This document shows, one piece after another, positions 45,190 to 53,684 of a stretch of DNA of 64,000 nucleotides (positions are counted from its first letter, which is position 1; each line of letters begins with the position of its first letter). The translations under genes and the position numbers were made by a program. The notes beneath the pieces are model-generated. The model was not told the origin of the DNA. It saw only the letters and a program-made list of their open reading frames with translations, and did no database searches. Source of the stretch: Owenweeksia sp965229445 (GTDB lineage: Bacteria > Bacteroidota > Bacteroidia > Flavobacteriales > Schleiferiaceae); assembly GCA_965229445.1 (NCBI GenBank), contig OZ245876.1, forward strand, positions 1,860,001 through 1,924,000. The letters are read 5' to 3'.

Positions 45190-45797
45190 GTTGTGTGCAG
45201 GCTTTTTTTTATTCATGATATTTCTCTAACGCCCTGTCAAAATCATTTAAGTCAAACCACTGTATAGTCGCAAGGTCTATTATCTCGTCAGTTCTTTTTT
45301 CAGTTGGTTTAAATCTTTCCAAGTCTTTAGGGTGAATTTCTATTATTTTAATTTTTCCCTTTTCGATTTCTTTAAGTCCGTAGTAAATCGAAGTTGCATT
45401 AAATTCTATAAATCCAAATTTCTTATCTAGTAGATTAATGAGAATAAAAGGGAAGTCGTCCTTTTTAGAATTTTGGTTGTAAGCAGGTTTTCTACAAGCG
45501 ATGCAGTTCGAAGTGTCTAAAAAACTAAATGTTTTGTCGTTGTCAAACCAAATCCATGTTTTACCTGAATTTAATTCTAGCTTGGGATTTGTAGGATTTG
45601 AGTAGATTCCTAAAAGTCCTGCATATGAGAGCATTCTCCACTCGTCAATATTGTAAACCAAGATTCCGAAGTCGTTATTTGGTGTCGATATGAAATAGTC
45701 TTCTGTCCAACCTTCCTTTTTGTAGTCAGTCAGTTTACTGGGGTCAATATTCCATTCCGAAGATTCTTTCATTTCGTTTTTTCAGCTTGCACACAAC
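45190..45797 (-). mobile_element. Putative gene cassette 1
   Basis: A minus-strand gene (45209-45772) fits tightly between GTTGTGTGCAGGCT (45190-45203) and AGCTTGCACACAAC (45784-45797), inverted copies with one mismatch. The stop is 5 bp and the start 11 bp from these sites, leaving no room for a promoter, as in integron cassettes. The boundary sites form the outer ends of the flanking 177-bp foldback repeats. Confidence 0.55.
45209..45772 (-). CDS. Hypothetical cassette-borne protein
   Basis: A 187-residue soluble protein without recognised domains, signal peptide or membrane segment. It is rich in aromatic and acidic residues (STPNNDFGILVYNIDEW, KTWIWFDND), a composition common among immunity-like or SMI1-like small proteins, but I see no defining motif. 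The A/T-rich coding sequence differs from nearby housekeeping genes. Its position as the only gene of a putative cassette means it probably depends on an external promoter. Confidence 0.65.
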   Translation of the reverse strand: MKESSEWNIDPSKLTDYKKEGWTEDYFISTPNNDFGILVYNIDEWRMLSYAGLLGIYSNPTNPKLELNSGKTWIWFDNDKTFSFLDTSNCIACRKPAYNQNSKKDDFPFILINLLDKKFGFIEFNATSIYYGLKEIEKGKIKIIEIHPKDLERFKPTEKRTDEIIDLATIQWFDLNDFDRALEKYHE

Positions 45798-45986
45798 GGT
45801 TTGGCTATGCGCAGTGCGGGATTAAAAAGCCGAAACTTTCAATCTTGCACGAACTGTAGCCAAAGTTGCGTTTTGTGTTTTTAAATTTATTCAACAAAAA
45901 CGTCAAAGCGGAGCTTTGGCGGAATAGAAGCACCGACATCGCGGTTCTTCTTTCAGCCCGCATTGCGTATAGGTGTTGTTGTAGCC
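45784..45986 (-). repeat. 177-bp foldback, attC-like repeat, copy 2 (intact)
   Basis: The core at 45796-45972 has the same length as copy 1 and closely matches it. Outer sites are AGCTTGCACACAAC on the left and GTTGTAGCC on the right. The ends CTATGCGCAGTGCGGG and CCCGCATTGCGTATAG pair with two mismatches, and inner arms pair too, giving a single hairpin. It lies 22 bp 3' of the gene at 46008-46511, the place of an attC in a cassette. Confidence 0.75.
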
Positions 45987-46534
45987 TGTTTTTTTTCGTT
46001 CCATAGTTTATAGAAAGGTACCAGACATTATACGATTGCTATAGTTAGACTTTTTAATTTTTAGGTCACCGTTTTTCTTAACTCTGATTTGTCGACTTAA
46101 AGAAATAATCTTCTGACTGAAGCACCCGTGGTCTTTTCCATGGCCTTCAAGATGTTCACATGATAGCGGATAGAAAATACTATAGCTTACCGCGATTTCG
46201 TAAAAAGAGTTTGATTTCTGGAAGAAGCTAATTTGAATAGGGGAACACATTGTAGAGTCAGAATTGTCGTGTTGTATTAAGGTTCTTCCTTTAAAACTCA
46301 AACTAAAATTATACGATCCATAGTAGGTTGAGGGCTTAGTTGGAATATTAAACGAAGAGATGTTAAGACAATTTAAGTCAGGATCACTAAACACATTGTT
46401 TTCAAATGTAGAATCGGCAAGACACCCCTGAATCATTTTTTGTATTAGCTCTTTTTCTTGACCGTTTGCATTCAGGCTAAATAAAGTGAGTATAATTATT
46501 AGGTATCTCATGATTTTTCCAAATAGGCTACAAC
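45978..46534 (-). mobile_element. Putative gene cassette 2
   Basis: Bounded by GTTGTAGCC (45978-45986) and its exact complement GGCTACAAC (46526-46534). One minus-strand gene fills it, with its stop 21 bp and start 14 bp from the ends. The boundary sequence differs from cassette 1, but in each cassette the two ends match each other, as expected from site-specific excision and insertion. Confidence 0.55.
46008..46511 (-). CDS. Small secreted hypothetical protein (cassette-borne)
   Basis: A 167-residue protein with a signal peptide (MRYLIIILTLFSLNANGQ). The mature part has three cysteines and a His-rich segment HLEGHGKDHG, with no domain I recognise. The reading can start further upstream at 46577, but that would place the start inside the adjacent foldback site, and the ATG at 46509-46511 gives a clean signal peptide, so I use it. 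It is the sole gene of putative cassette 2. Confidence 0.65.
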   Translation of the reverse strand: MRYLIIILTLFSLNANGQEKELIQKMIQGCLADSTFENNVFSDPDLNCLNISSFNIPTKPSTYYGSYNFSLSFKGRTLIQHDNSDSTMCSPIQISFFQKSNSFYEIAVSYSIFYPLSCEHLEGHGKDHGCFSQKIISLSRQIRVKKNGDLKIKKSNYSNRIMSGTFL

Positions 46535-46609
46535 TTGTTGCTAACAACAATAGCGTTATTCTATTGCGTTTAGCCATAGGATGTACCTGTGCTAAACGTA
46601 TTGTTGTTA
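46526..46609 (-). repeat. Short attC-like foldback site, copy 3
   Basis: An 84-bp site of attC size. TAACAACAATA (46542-46552) pairs exactly with TATTGTTGTTA (46599-46609), and CGTTTAGC (46567-46574) with GCTAAACG (46591-46598), with 14 unpaired bases on one side only, like the extrahelical bases of attC hairpins. It begins with the cassette boundary GGCTACAAC. Sequence differs from the 177-bp copies. Confidence 0.6.
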
Positions 46610-46619
46610 TCCAAAGATA

Positions 46620-47867
46620 CCAAATGCGGAAAACGGGGGATTTTAACTAAAAGTTAAAAACTAAAAGTATACCCCGTTCTACGGGGTGAAAAGTGAAAAG
46701 CTTGCCCCGTTTCACGGGGGTGAAAAGCCTGCCCCGTTCTGCGGGGAGAATAGTTAAAAACTAAAAACTAAAAGTTTGCCAAGTTCTACGGTGCCTGTGC
46801 CGTGTTACAGTACCTGCCCAGTTTTACAGTGCTTGTGCCGTGTTTCGGTACTTGTGCCATGTTACGGCACCTCCCAGTCTTAATTAAATTTTGGATGTTC
46901 TAAGTACTGTTGACCCATATTGGTAAGAGCAAATAAAACGTGCTAAAGGGACTTTTAGCAGAGCTAGCCGACTGAAGGGCGCAATTGCGTGCTCTGAAAG
47001 CGCACAGGGCATGGAGCCCGAGAAGACGGCGGTTTGGCCTGGCCAAAAGCTCCTTTAAAAGTCCATGATTTTTGGTTCTTTTCATCAACTGGAAAAGAAC
47101 ATTAATAAAACCACGCCTTGTCAAAGCCTAGCCATTCACCGTGTCACGTCTCAACTTTACCTGGATGGTGCTTAAAATAGTGTCTGGTGGGCAATGCACT
47201 TTGTAAACTAACAACTTAGAACTAAAAACTAAAAGTTTACCCCGTTCTACGGTGCTTGTGCCGGGTTACGGTACTTGTGCCGTTCTAAGGTACCCGCCTC
47301 GTTCTACGTGGTGATAAACTTGCGCTGTTCTACGGTGCCTGCTCCGTTTTGCGGGGGTGAAAATTTTACAATCCGTAATACTTGACAAGATTGGTTCTCT
47401 ATGTGAAATGTGGTTAATTGGGTTCCTTCGACAGGCTCCCGCCAGAGGCGGACAGGCACGGTAAAGATTAAGTTAAAATAGTTTATTGAGTTAAAAAGTC
47501 TTGAACCTTGCTATAATTTTGTAGCACTGATATTGAATCTTTCATCTTGGTACTTAGTACTTAATACCTGATACACTCCCCACGCCAGAGGCGGGTTTAC
47601 CTGCCGAAGGTATGGCAGGCAGGACAAGTTATGGTTATTAGTTTATTGGGTTTATTGGGTTTGCGTTGTAGTACGGAGTTCATAGAGTTCACAGGGTTCA
47701 TAGGGTTTACAAAGTCTTCGCTATAATAGCGACGTTTTCGTAGTAATTGAACATTTGCTTTCATAGGTAATCACTGGTTTTTGTGGTCAACCTATCTCAG
47801 GGACGGACAACTTTTAGTTTTTAGTTTTTAGTTTTTAGTTAAAATGCGTTTCTCTTGCCAAACCACG
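46620..47867. other. 1.2-kb gene-free region with degenerate mini-hairpin arrays
   Basis: No supported gene. Two arrays (46670-46875 and 47220-47365) are built of degenerate units around CCCCGTTCTACGGGG or GTGCCGTGTTACGGTAC, each a tiny palindrome. Between them, 46930-47110 is a possible dispersed-repeat relic. Further right are hairpins such as CCTGCCGAAGGTATGGCAGG (near 47600) and heptamers at 47808-47840. Confidence 0.55.
47808..47840 (+). repeat. TTTTTAG heptamer microsatellite
   Basis: About four tandem copies of TTTTTAG just downstream of the methyltransferase gene. The complement (CTAAAAA) also recurs at 46640-46670, 46750-46775 and 47215-47232, beside the mini-hairpin arrays. Confidence 0.7.
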
Positions 47868-48566
47868 CTATTTTCTATTCTTAAACCCAAGGAAGAGCAA
47901 TCTACCGGTGAGCAACTTGGAATGGTTATGAAGCTTCGGTACTTTCTTTATGCGGGAGTTCATCCAAAGAAAGGGCGTCAGAAAAAATAATATCGCTTTG
48001 GAGCTCTTCTGCTTTTTGTCAATATCAATCTGGGCAAAATTAAACCCGTTCTTATAGGCTACGTAATTATACTGATCCAATGTTTTGGAGGTTACATGTT
48101 GAAGACCGTCATACCTATCCTGATCTAAAGGATTAAAACTGTAATAAAATCCTCTAAAAAGAAAGCGAATCCTGGATTTCATGGACAGGATGTTTGGTGT
48201 AGAGAGATAGAAAGTGCCACCAGGCTTCAGCACTCTGCTTGCTTCCGAAAAAAACCTTTCATGATCGAGGATATGCTCACTTACCTCTACCGCCAGGGCA
48301 AGGTCAAAGCTATTATCGGCATAGGGAAGTTCTTTGGTTATGTCGGCTTTGGCACATTCTACTTTCTCGTAATGAAAGTTTTCTGGAAAGAGATCGCAGG
48401 CCTTGATATCAAAACCCATTTCATGCAGCTTTTTGGTCATGGCGCCATGACCGGCACCTATATCCAGAATCTTGAGCTCCTGGCCATGTCCTAAATCATT
48501 GAAGTATTTTAAAAAACTTCTGTGGGTTCCAGGCATTGCAATGGGGCGAATCTCTGTATCTGACAT
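47868..48566 (-). CDS. Class I SAM-dependent methyltransferase
   Basis: A 232-residue Methyltransf_11/25-type enzyme. Motif I ILDIGAGHGAMT near residue 34 binds S-adenosylmethionine, followed by an acidic residue in KACDLFPEN, motif II-like NSFDLALAVEVSEHI and LKPGGTFYLSTP. The C-terminal part, YDGLQHVTSKTLDQY onward, contains a hydrophobic patch near LFFLTPFLWM. This set resembles methyltransferases of lipids or quinones and polysaccharide caps, but the substrate cannot be deduced. It stands alone after a gene-free region and is followed by no partner. Confidence 0.85.
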   Translation of the reverse strand: MSDTEIRPIAMPGTHRSFLKYFNDLGHGQELKILDIGAGHGAMTKKLHEMGFDIKACDLFPENFHYEKVECAKADITKELPYADNSFDLALAVEVSEHILDHERFFSEASRVLKPGGTFYLSTPNILSMKSRIRFLFRGFYYSFNPLDQDRYDGLQHVTSKTLDQYNYVAYKNGFNFAQIDIDKKQKSSKAILFFLTPFLWMNSRIKKVPKLHNHSKLLTGRLLFLGFKNRK

Positions 48567-48851
48567 CGGAATAGGAATATTATGATCGCAAGATAATGGA
48601 TTGCGAGCTGTATAAACTTAGTGGGTTTTCGGCAACAGAGTAGTCCTATGAAGCTGGGGAACTGGGGAGTGAAGAGGTCAAAGCTCGATCCTTTCACCTC
48701 GGCTTAGCCTGTTCCTGGATTGTCCTAACAAAAAACTAATGCTTATCAGCGTATAGATTAGGTATAAGATGCCGTTTCAGGGCTCACTCTTAGCGGCAGG
48801 CTTCTAATTATATATCCACTCTATTTTTAATTGACGGCCTTCGGCCTCACC

Positions 48852-49304
48852 CTAGGATTTTCCATCCTTAAGATATTGCTCCAATCCCTCTAAACCTTGA
48901 TCAAGCGTCTTCTTCATCCTTCCTTTCATCATGCCGCTTAACCAACCCATGGGAGGTTTCATGCGATACCAAAATTCTTGTATCAAGATAGTGTGGTTAT
49001 CCTGTGGCTGAAAACTAAATTTACTTCTCATAAAACCCATGGGGACAGAAGATTCGGTAAATTCCAGGGTAAATGATTTAGCTTCATCCCACTCTATAAT
49101 TTCCTCCTTGATATAGCCTTTAGGTTCAAATTCGCAGTGACGCTTCGTTCCTATCCCCTGCTTTAAATCGGAATCGTAACGCGAGCTCTTCAAGGCAGGA
49201 TTGTAAGTTGCTACCTGTCCGTATCCCAGGGCTACTGTATCCCAGAGTTTTTGATTAGGATAGTTAAATTTCTTTTCAACTTTAAGATAGATAGGCTTGG
49301 CCAT
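48852..49304 (-). CDS. SRPBCC (START-like) family protein
   Basis: A 150-residue single-domain protein of the Bet v1/SRPBCC fold: KVEKKFNYPNQKLWDTV opening strand and helix, a beta-sheet with EPKGYIKEEIIEWDE and SFTLEFTESS, and a long C-terminal helix (GMMKGRMKKTLDQGLEGLEQYL). Such domains bind hydrophobic ligands in a cavity. It lies 50 bp after a DUF1801 gene on the same strand and may be co-transcribed. Ligand unknown. Confidence 0.8.
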   Translation of the reverse strand: MAKPIYLKVEKKFNYPNQKLWDTVALGYGQVATYNPALKSSRYDSDLKQGIGTKRHCEFEPKGYIKEEIIEWDEAKSFTLEFTESSVPMGFMRSKFSFQPQDNHTILIQEFWYRMKPPMGWLSGMMKGRMKKTLDQGLEGLEQYLKDGKS

Positions 49305-49354
49305 AATATGTATTTCTATTTGTGATTATTGGGTTGTAAGCAAATGTCATTTTG

Positions 49355-49756
49355 TTACCAACCTTGGCTCTTGGCAATGATTTTTTTTAATACTTCGAGA
49401 TTTACATCCTCTAACTTTTTCAGGTACAAACAGCCTTTCCCCGTTTTGTGTGGGCCAAGTTTTTGTAATAGATCCTGCTCCTGATTGATACTATACATCA
49501 CGTAAACTGAAAGATTGGTTTTACCAGGAGAAAAGCCAACTTTGAACCATTCAAATTCATCGCCGTTTTTTCGTTGGTATGAAAATTTGCCAAAACCGAC
49601 CAGGTTCTTTCCCCATATGCGAGGTTCCTCGCCCGTAACCGTTTTCATGATTTCCAATAACTCAAGACCATCCTTACGCCGTTGATCATTCTCTACCTGG
49701 TTTAGAAATTCCAGAACATTCTGATCAGTTTCACTATTAACCAATTGCTTTTTCAT
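49355..49756 (-). CDS. DUF1801 domain protein (paralogue 1)
   Basis: A 133-residue protein of the DUF1801 (YdhG/YjbR-like) family, with the phrases FSYQRKNGDEFEWF, VGFSPGKTNLSVYV, KTGKGCLYLKKLEDV. The family is small, soluble and functionally uncharacterised, often near stress or transport genes. A closely related copy (about three quarters identical) lies at 53249-53653; both are preceded by PLP-decarboxylase sequences, so they belong to a duplicated block. Confidence 0.85.
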   Translation of the reverse strand: MKKQLVNSETDQNVLEFLNQVENDQRRKDGLELLEIMKTVTGEEPRIWGKNLVGFGKFSYQRKNGDEFEWFKVGFSPGKTNLSVYVMYSINQEQDLLQKLGPHKTGKGCLYLKKLEDVNLEVLKKIIAKSQGW

Positions 49757-49810
49757 CCAATTTAAATTTAAACATTAGCTCATTGCCCTTACAAAAGCTT
49801 ATTCTAGAAT

Positions 49811-50101
49811 TCAACTAGTATCTCTCGCAGCTTCGTTCCGACTTCTATGAAGTTGCTTTCCTTCTCGCACAACGATTTCAAGTATTTCCTCAATATCCTT
49901 TCTTGATGTTCTGAAATTAACAATGCAGGCTCTCAAGCAATACATGCCTCGAATCACAGCGTTAGAGAGAAAGACTTCACCACCGGCTTGCAAAACATCC
50001 CAAACATTTTCATTTAACTTATAAAAGATACTTCTTTTTGACGCTACACAGGCACATAAGGCAATATAGAAATGCTCAGATGATGTGAAACCGCTTCCCA
50101 T
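49811..50101 (-). pseudogene. C-terminal fragment of a duplicated PLP decarboxylase
   Basis: The readable 96 residues match only the C-terminus of the decarboxylase at 53685-55166. Residues 37-82 (LQAGGEVFLSNAV, YCLRACIVNFRTS) are virtually identical; the preceding 30 residues keep only a faint match (LNENVWDV versus LNEELLDG). The N-terminal 400 residues with the PLP lysine are missing. At the DNA level 108 of 110 bases match the intact copy over 49884-49993, far more than the neighbouring DUF1801 copies. Confidence 0.85.
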
Positions 50102-50298
50102 TCCATATGCGATTTGGCCGGTTCAAACATGTATTCGACCAACACCATTGCCAATCCAGTGAAAACCGAAAGATTCTAACGCAGAATAGATTTTCACAGC
50201 CTAAGTTAATTGGATTTACTTCTTGAGAATCCTAGCATTATAATTTTCGAAAATGTAAGATTATTACTAATTTGCTGTGACCACCAAAGCTTACGACC

Positions 50299-53124
50299 AT
50301 GAACAAAGCCAATAGCCTGGCATTAGCACTATCTATCTTCTCCTGTCTTCTCTCAGCCCAGGAATTTCGAGTTAAGCAATTGTTTCCCGGAAATATCTAT
50401 TCCAATTTCGTCCATTACCAAGGTCAACTCCACTTTACCAGATCCAATGGCACCTTTAATGAATGGTATAAACTGGAGGCTAACGGCGATACTACATTCG
50501 TTGACATGGGTATGAATTTTAATGTGATCCAATCAATTACCGCGATAGATACTTGCCTGTTTTTTGGAGGAAGAATCTATCCCGATCCATATAATTATGG
50601 TATTGAACCCTACTGCTACTGTGGTGATTCTGCTAGGCTTATTGGTAATCTCACCTGGGGTGGAGCCAACATCAATCAAATTTCTTCGTTTCCAACCCAG
50701 TTCATGAAGTACAACGACAAGGTTGTGTTTAGGGCAAAGCATGGAAGCTATCCTTCTCATGCGTATCAGTTGATTGTTTATGATCCTGATTCGGCTTCGT
50801 GGTCCTCCTTTTTAAATGCGTTTAGCGATACTGTGATAAGTTATATTAGTATAAATGAGTTGACCATATTCAGGGGTGATTTATTGGTATAGGTTCGTTC
50901 ATTCGAATATAATAATGGAGGTACAAAACATAGATGGTATCGAGTTCATAATGACACTTTACGATTTCCATCATTCAATGTGAATGTTTCAAACCTTACA
51001 CCGAGTCCTAGTGGTGATAGAATGGTGGGAATAACAGACAATTTTTGGTATTTGGCGCTTTTATCGAACGGTGACACAATCCAAACAGGGGATGCATCAG
51101 ATACTACCATATTTGATACTGTATTTGTAGATACTTATCATGTTCACGCCTCTTCGGAAACGCGTTGCAATACTCTCGGGGGATGTTATAGTGATTTGGA
51201 ATATTTGGGGTTGCCAGTGGGATTCAACAATTTTACCGATAATTGGATAGGTTCAGGATCATTCACACCTAATTATGGAAACTACGGTTCGCATTTTAAA
51301 TGGCGAGATAATGATAAGGGGTATTATACATATACCCGGCCATACGGAACTACTGGTGGTGATCTGTTTACTGTATTCGGAAGTAACCCTCATCATCGCC
51401 TGCATCTCTGGGACACCCTTGTACCGAACTTTAATCACATAGAACACAGCATCTTCTATAAGGACCATCTTTTCTTTATTTCCGGTTACGCTGATTCTTC
51501 AACGCATCATGATCACAGATACCTGATATCCCATTACCAGGATACCGGCCTTTACGGATATCAAAACCAGGAACTAAAATGGCATTTGGATGAATATGGT
51601 AATTATGTAAAGGGACAATATGCAAACTTTACGGAGTCAAATGGCAAAGTATATTTTAACGGCAGTGCCTGGAATAACCGGGGAGATACTGCTGGCACCG
51701 GGAATCATATGTATGTGCTCTACCAGTGCCAAAACTCCTCGAGCACGTTTGCAAAAACCAGTTGCGACATCTACACTTCGCCTAGCGGTAAGCAGTGGAA
51801 CACTTCCGGGGTATATCAGGATACCATTGAGAATTATTCCGGTTGTGATAGTATCATGACCATATCACTTACCATCTCCACTCCGGCAGTACAAATAGAT
51901 CAGATCAATGCCTGCGACTCTCTCGTATGGATCAACGGAGTAACCTACACCTCGAGCAACAATACGGCTATAGATACCTTAACGAATCAATTTGGTTGCG
52001 ACAGCATCGTTGCGTTAGATCTTACCATCAGTAATTCAAACAACACAACTGATATAGTTACTGCATGTAACACCTATACCTGGATCAACGGTGTTACCTA
52101 CACCAAGAGCAATAATTCGGCAAGCGATACTTTATTGAATAGCGAAGGCTGTGATAGTATTGTTTATTTGGATCTGACTATTAATAAATCCGATTCGGTA
52201 ATTGAAAGTCTTACTGCTTGCGATACTTACACCTGGATCGATGGTAACACCTATACTGCCAGTAACAACACGGCCAGCCATACCTTAATGAATATGAATG
52301 GATGCGATAGTATAGTCTACCTGGATTTAAGCATCAGCTACTCGGAGGTGTATACCGACAGCATTGAATCTTGTGACAGCTATACCTGGATTGATGGAAA
52401 TACCTATACCAGTTTCAATAATACAGCGAGTGTTGTACTTCAAAACAGTCAAGGTTGCGACAGCACGATTTACTTGCACTTAACCATAAACAGCTCCTCG
52501 TCAACTGTGGATGTGGTTCAGGCATGCGCGAACTATACCTGGATCGATGGAAACACATATACCTCAAGCAACAATACCGCTAGCTATTTGCTTACGAGCT
52601 CCAATGGTTGTGATAGTACCATTAATCTGGATTTGACAATTACCAAAATTGATCGGCAACTCACAGCTGCCTCATCCTCCCTTACCGCAAATGAATCCGG
52701 GGCTTCTTACCAATGGCTGGATTGTAATAATGGTTTTGCTATTGTTCCTGGAGAAACCGGGCAGACCTTTGTAGCCTCCGGCAATGGCAGCTATGCTGTG
52801 GAAATAACCAAGAACTCCTGCATTGATACCAGCTATTGTTACGTGGTGGTCTTTTTCATTGGCATGGAGGAAGTCACAGAAAATGAATTTATTTCATTCC
52901 ATCCCAACCCAACATCGGGCAAGGTAGAAATGACATCTTCCTTTGCATTAAACAATGCAATACTCAATGTAAGTAACAATAAAGGAAAGCTGATTAAGAG
53001 CTTCACGAATATTGAGGGTAGGAAGTTTAGCTTCAATATTGATGATTACCCTGATGGCATTTACTATTTAAGTTTAATTTACGAGGACCAAACAATACAC
53101 TCTAAAATATTGAAAAATAGGTAG
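50299..53124 (+). pseudogene. T9SS surface protein gene with one in-frame TAG
   Basis: One continuous frame of 942 codons interrupted only by TAG at 50890-50892 (context GDLLV-stop-VRSFEYN); the frame is the same on both sides. The product would have a signal peptide (LLSAQ), about 500 residues of propeller-like sequence, five 51-residue repeats (CD-x-YTWIDGNTYT...GCDS) at 51913-52655, and a C-terminal type IX sorting domain (FHPNPTSGKVEM onward). As it stands a 197-residue stub would be made. A CAG-to-TAG change or a sequencing error is the simplest cause. Confidence 0.85.
51913..52655 (+). repeat. Five 153-bp coding repeats
   Basis: Units begin at 51913, 52066, 52219, 52372 and 52525, each encoding 51 residues that start C-(D/N/A)-x-(Y/V)-(T/W)-W-I-(D/N)-G and contain GCDS about 27 residues later. 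A diverged sixth unit precedes them. Such cysteine-pair repeats are common in Bacteroidota surface proteins and probably act as stalk modules. Confidence 0.9.
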
Positions 53125-53248
53125 TTAAGATCAATAAGATCAAGCATGCCTAAGCACTTTCGCTGATCCGCCATAACCGCGGGTCATTCATGTTTATTAC
53201 TTGGCATTCTTTACCCTCCGAACAGAACACATTAAAGTGTGACTTAAT

Positions 53249-53653
53249 CTAGCGCCATTTATCGCTCTTGGCAATTATTTTGCTTAAAACCTCAATGTTG
53301 ACCTCTTCCAACTTTTTGAGATATAAACATCCTTTGCCGGTTTTGTGCCTACCCAATTGCTTTAACCAGTGCTGCTCCTGGTTGATGTCATACATCACAT
53401 ATACCGTCAGGTTTGTTTTTCCAGGAGAAAATCCCACATTGAACCATTCAAACTCGTCCCCATTCTTTCTTTGATAGCTGTACTTGCCGAAGCCAATGAT
53501 GTTTTTACCCCACAGCTTAGGCTCTTTGCCGGTAATCTCCTTCATTAAATCCAGTAACTTTAAAGCATCCTCTCTTCTCTGGGTATTCTCAACCTGATTG
53601 AGAAACTCCAGCACATTTGCATTCGTCTCAGTATTTACCAGCTTCTTTCTCAT
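53249..53653 (-). CDS. DUF1801 domain protein (paralogue 2)
   Basis: A 134-residue paralogue of the protein at 49355-49756, sharing NVLEFLNQVEN, FSPGKTNL-(T/S)-VYVMY and HKTGKGCLYLKKLE. It follows the intact decarboxylase by 31 bp on the same strand, so the two are likely one operon. Function unknown; the conserved pairing with a decarboxylase in both copies hints at a shared pathway but proves nothing. Confidence 0.85.
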   Translation of the reverse strand: MRKKLVNTETNANVLEFLNQVENTQRREDALKLLDLMKEITGKEPKLWGKNIIGFGKYSYQRKNGDEFEWFNVGFSPGKTNLTVYVMYDINQEQHWLKQLGRHKTGKGCLYLKKLEEVNIEVLSKIIAKSDKWR

Positions 53654-53684
53654 AGCTTATGTATTCTTTTTCACCGTTCAAGCG

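Noticed and set aside
45784..46609. Canonical integron attC sites
   Set aside because: Boundary heptamers (ACACAAC/GTTGTGT, CTACAAC/GTTGTAG) miss the RYYYAAC/GTTRRRY consensus at one or more bases and two sites are about 200 bp long, so I call them attC-like only.
46900..47124. 74-codon minus-strand frame in the gene-free region
   Set aside because: Arg/Leu/Ala-rich product without similarity; the surrounding sequence looks like a dispersed repeat relic, so coding is not supported.
47868..48566. Naming the methyltransferase UbiE or UbiG
   Set aside because: Motif I and general fold fit many Methyltransf_11 enzymes; no quinone-pathway neighbour or specific signature supports the name.
50890..50892. 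TAG as pyrrolysine or programmed readthrough codon
   Set aside because: No pylT/pylS or stimulatory structure is seen, and Bacteroidota use of pyrrolysine is not expected; a nonsense change is simpler.
51913..52655. Regular 153-bp repeats, at first sight CRISPR-like or a tandem DNA array
   Set aside because: They are in frame, encode 51-residue CD/GCDS modules of a surface protein, and have no short identical repeats with unique spacers.
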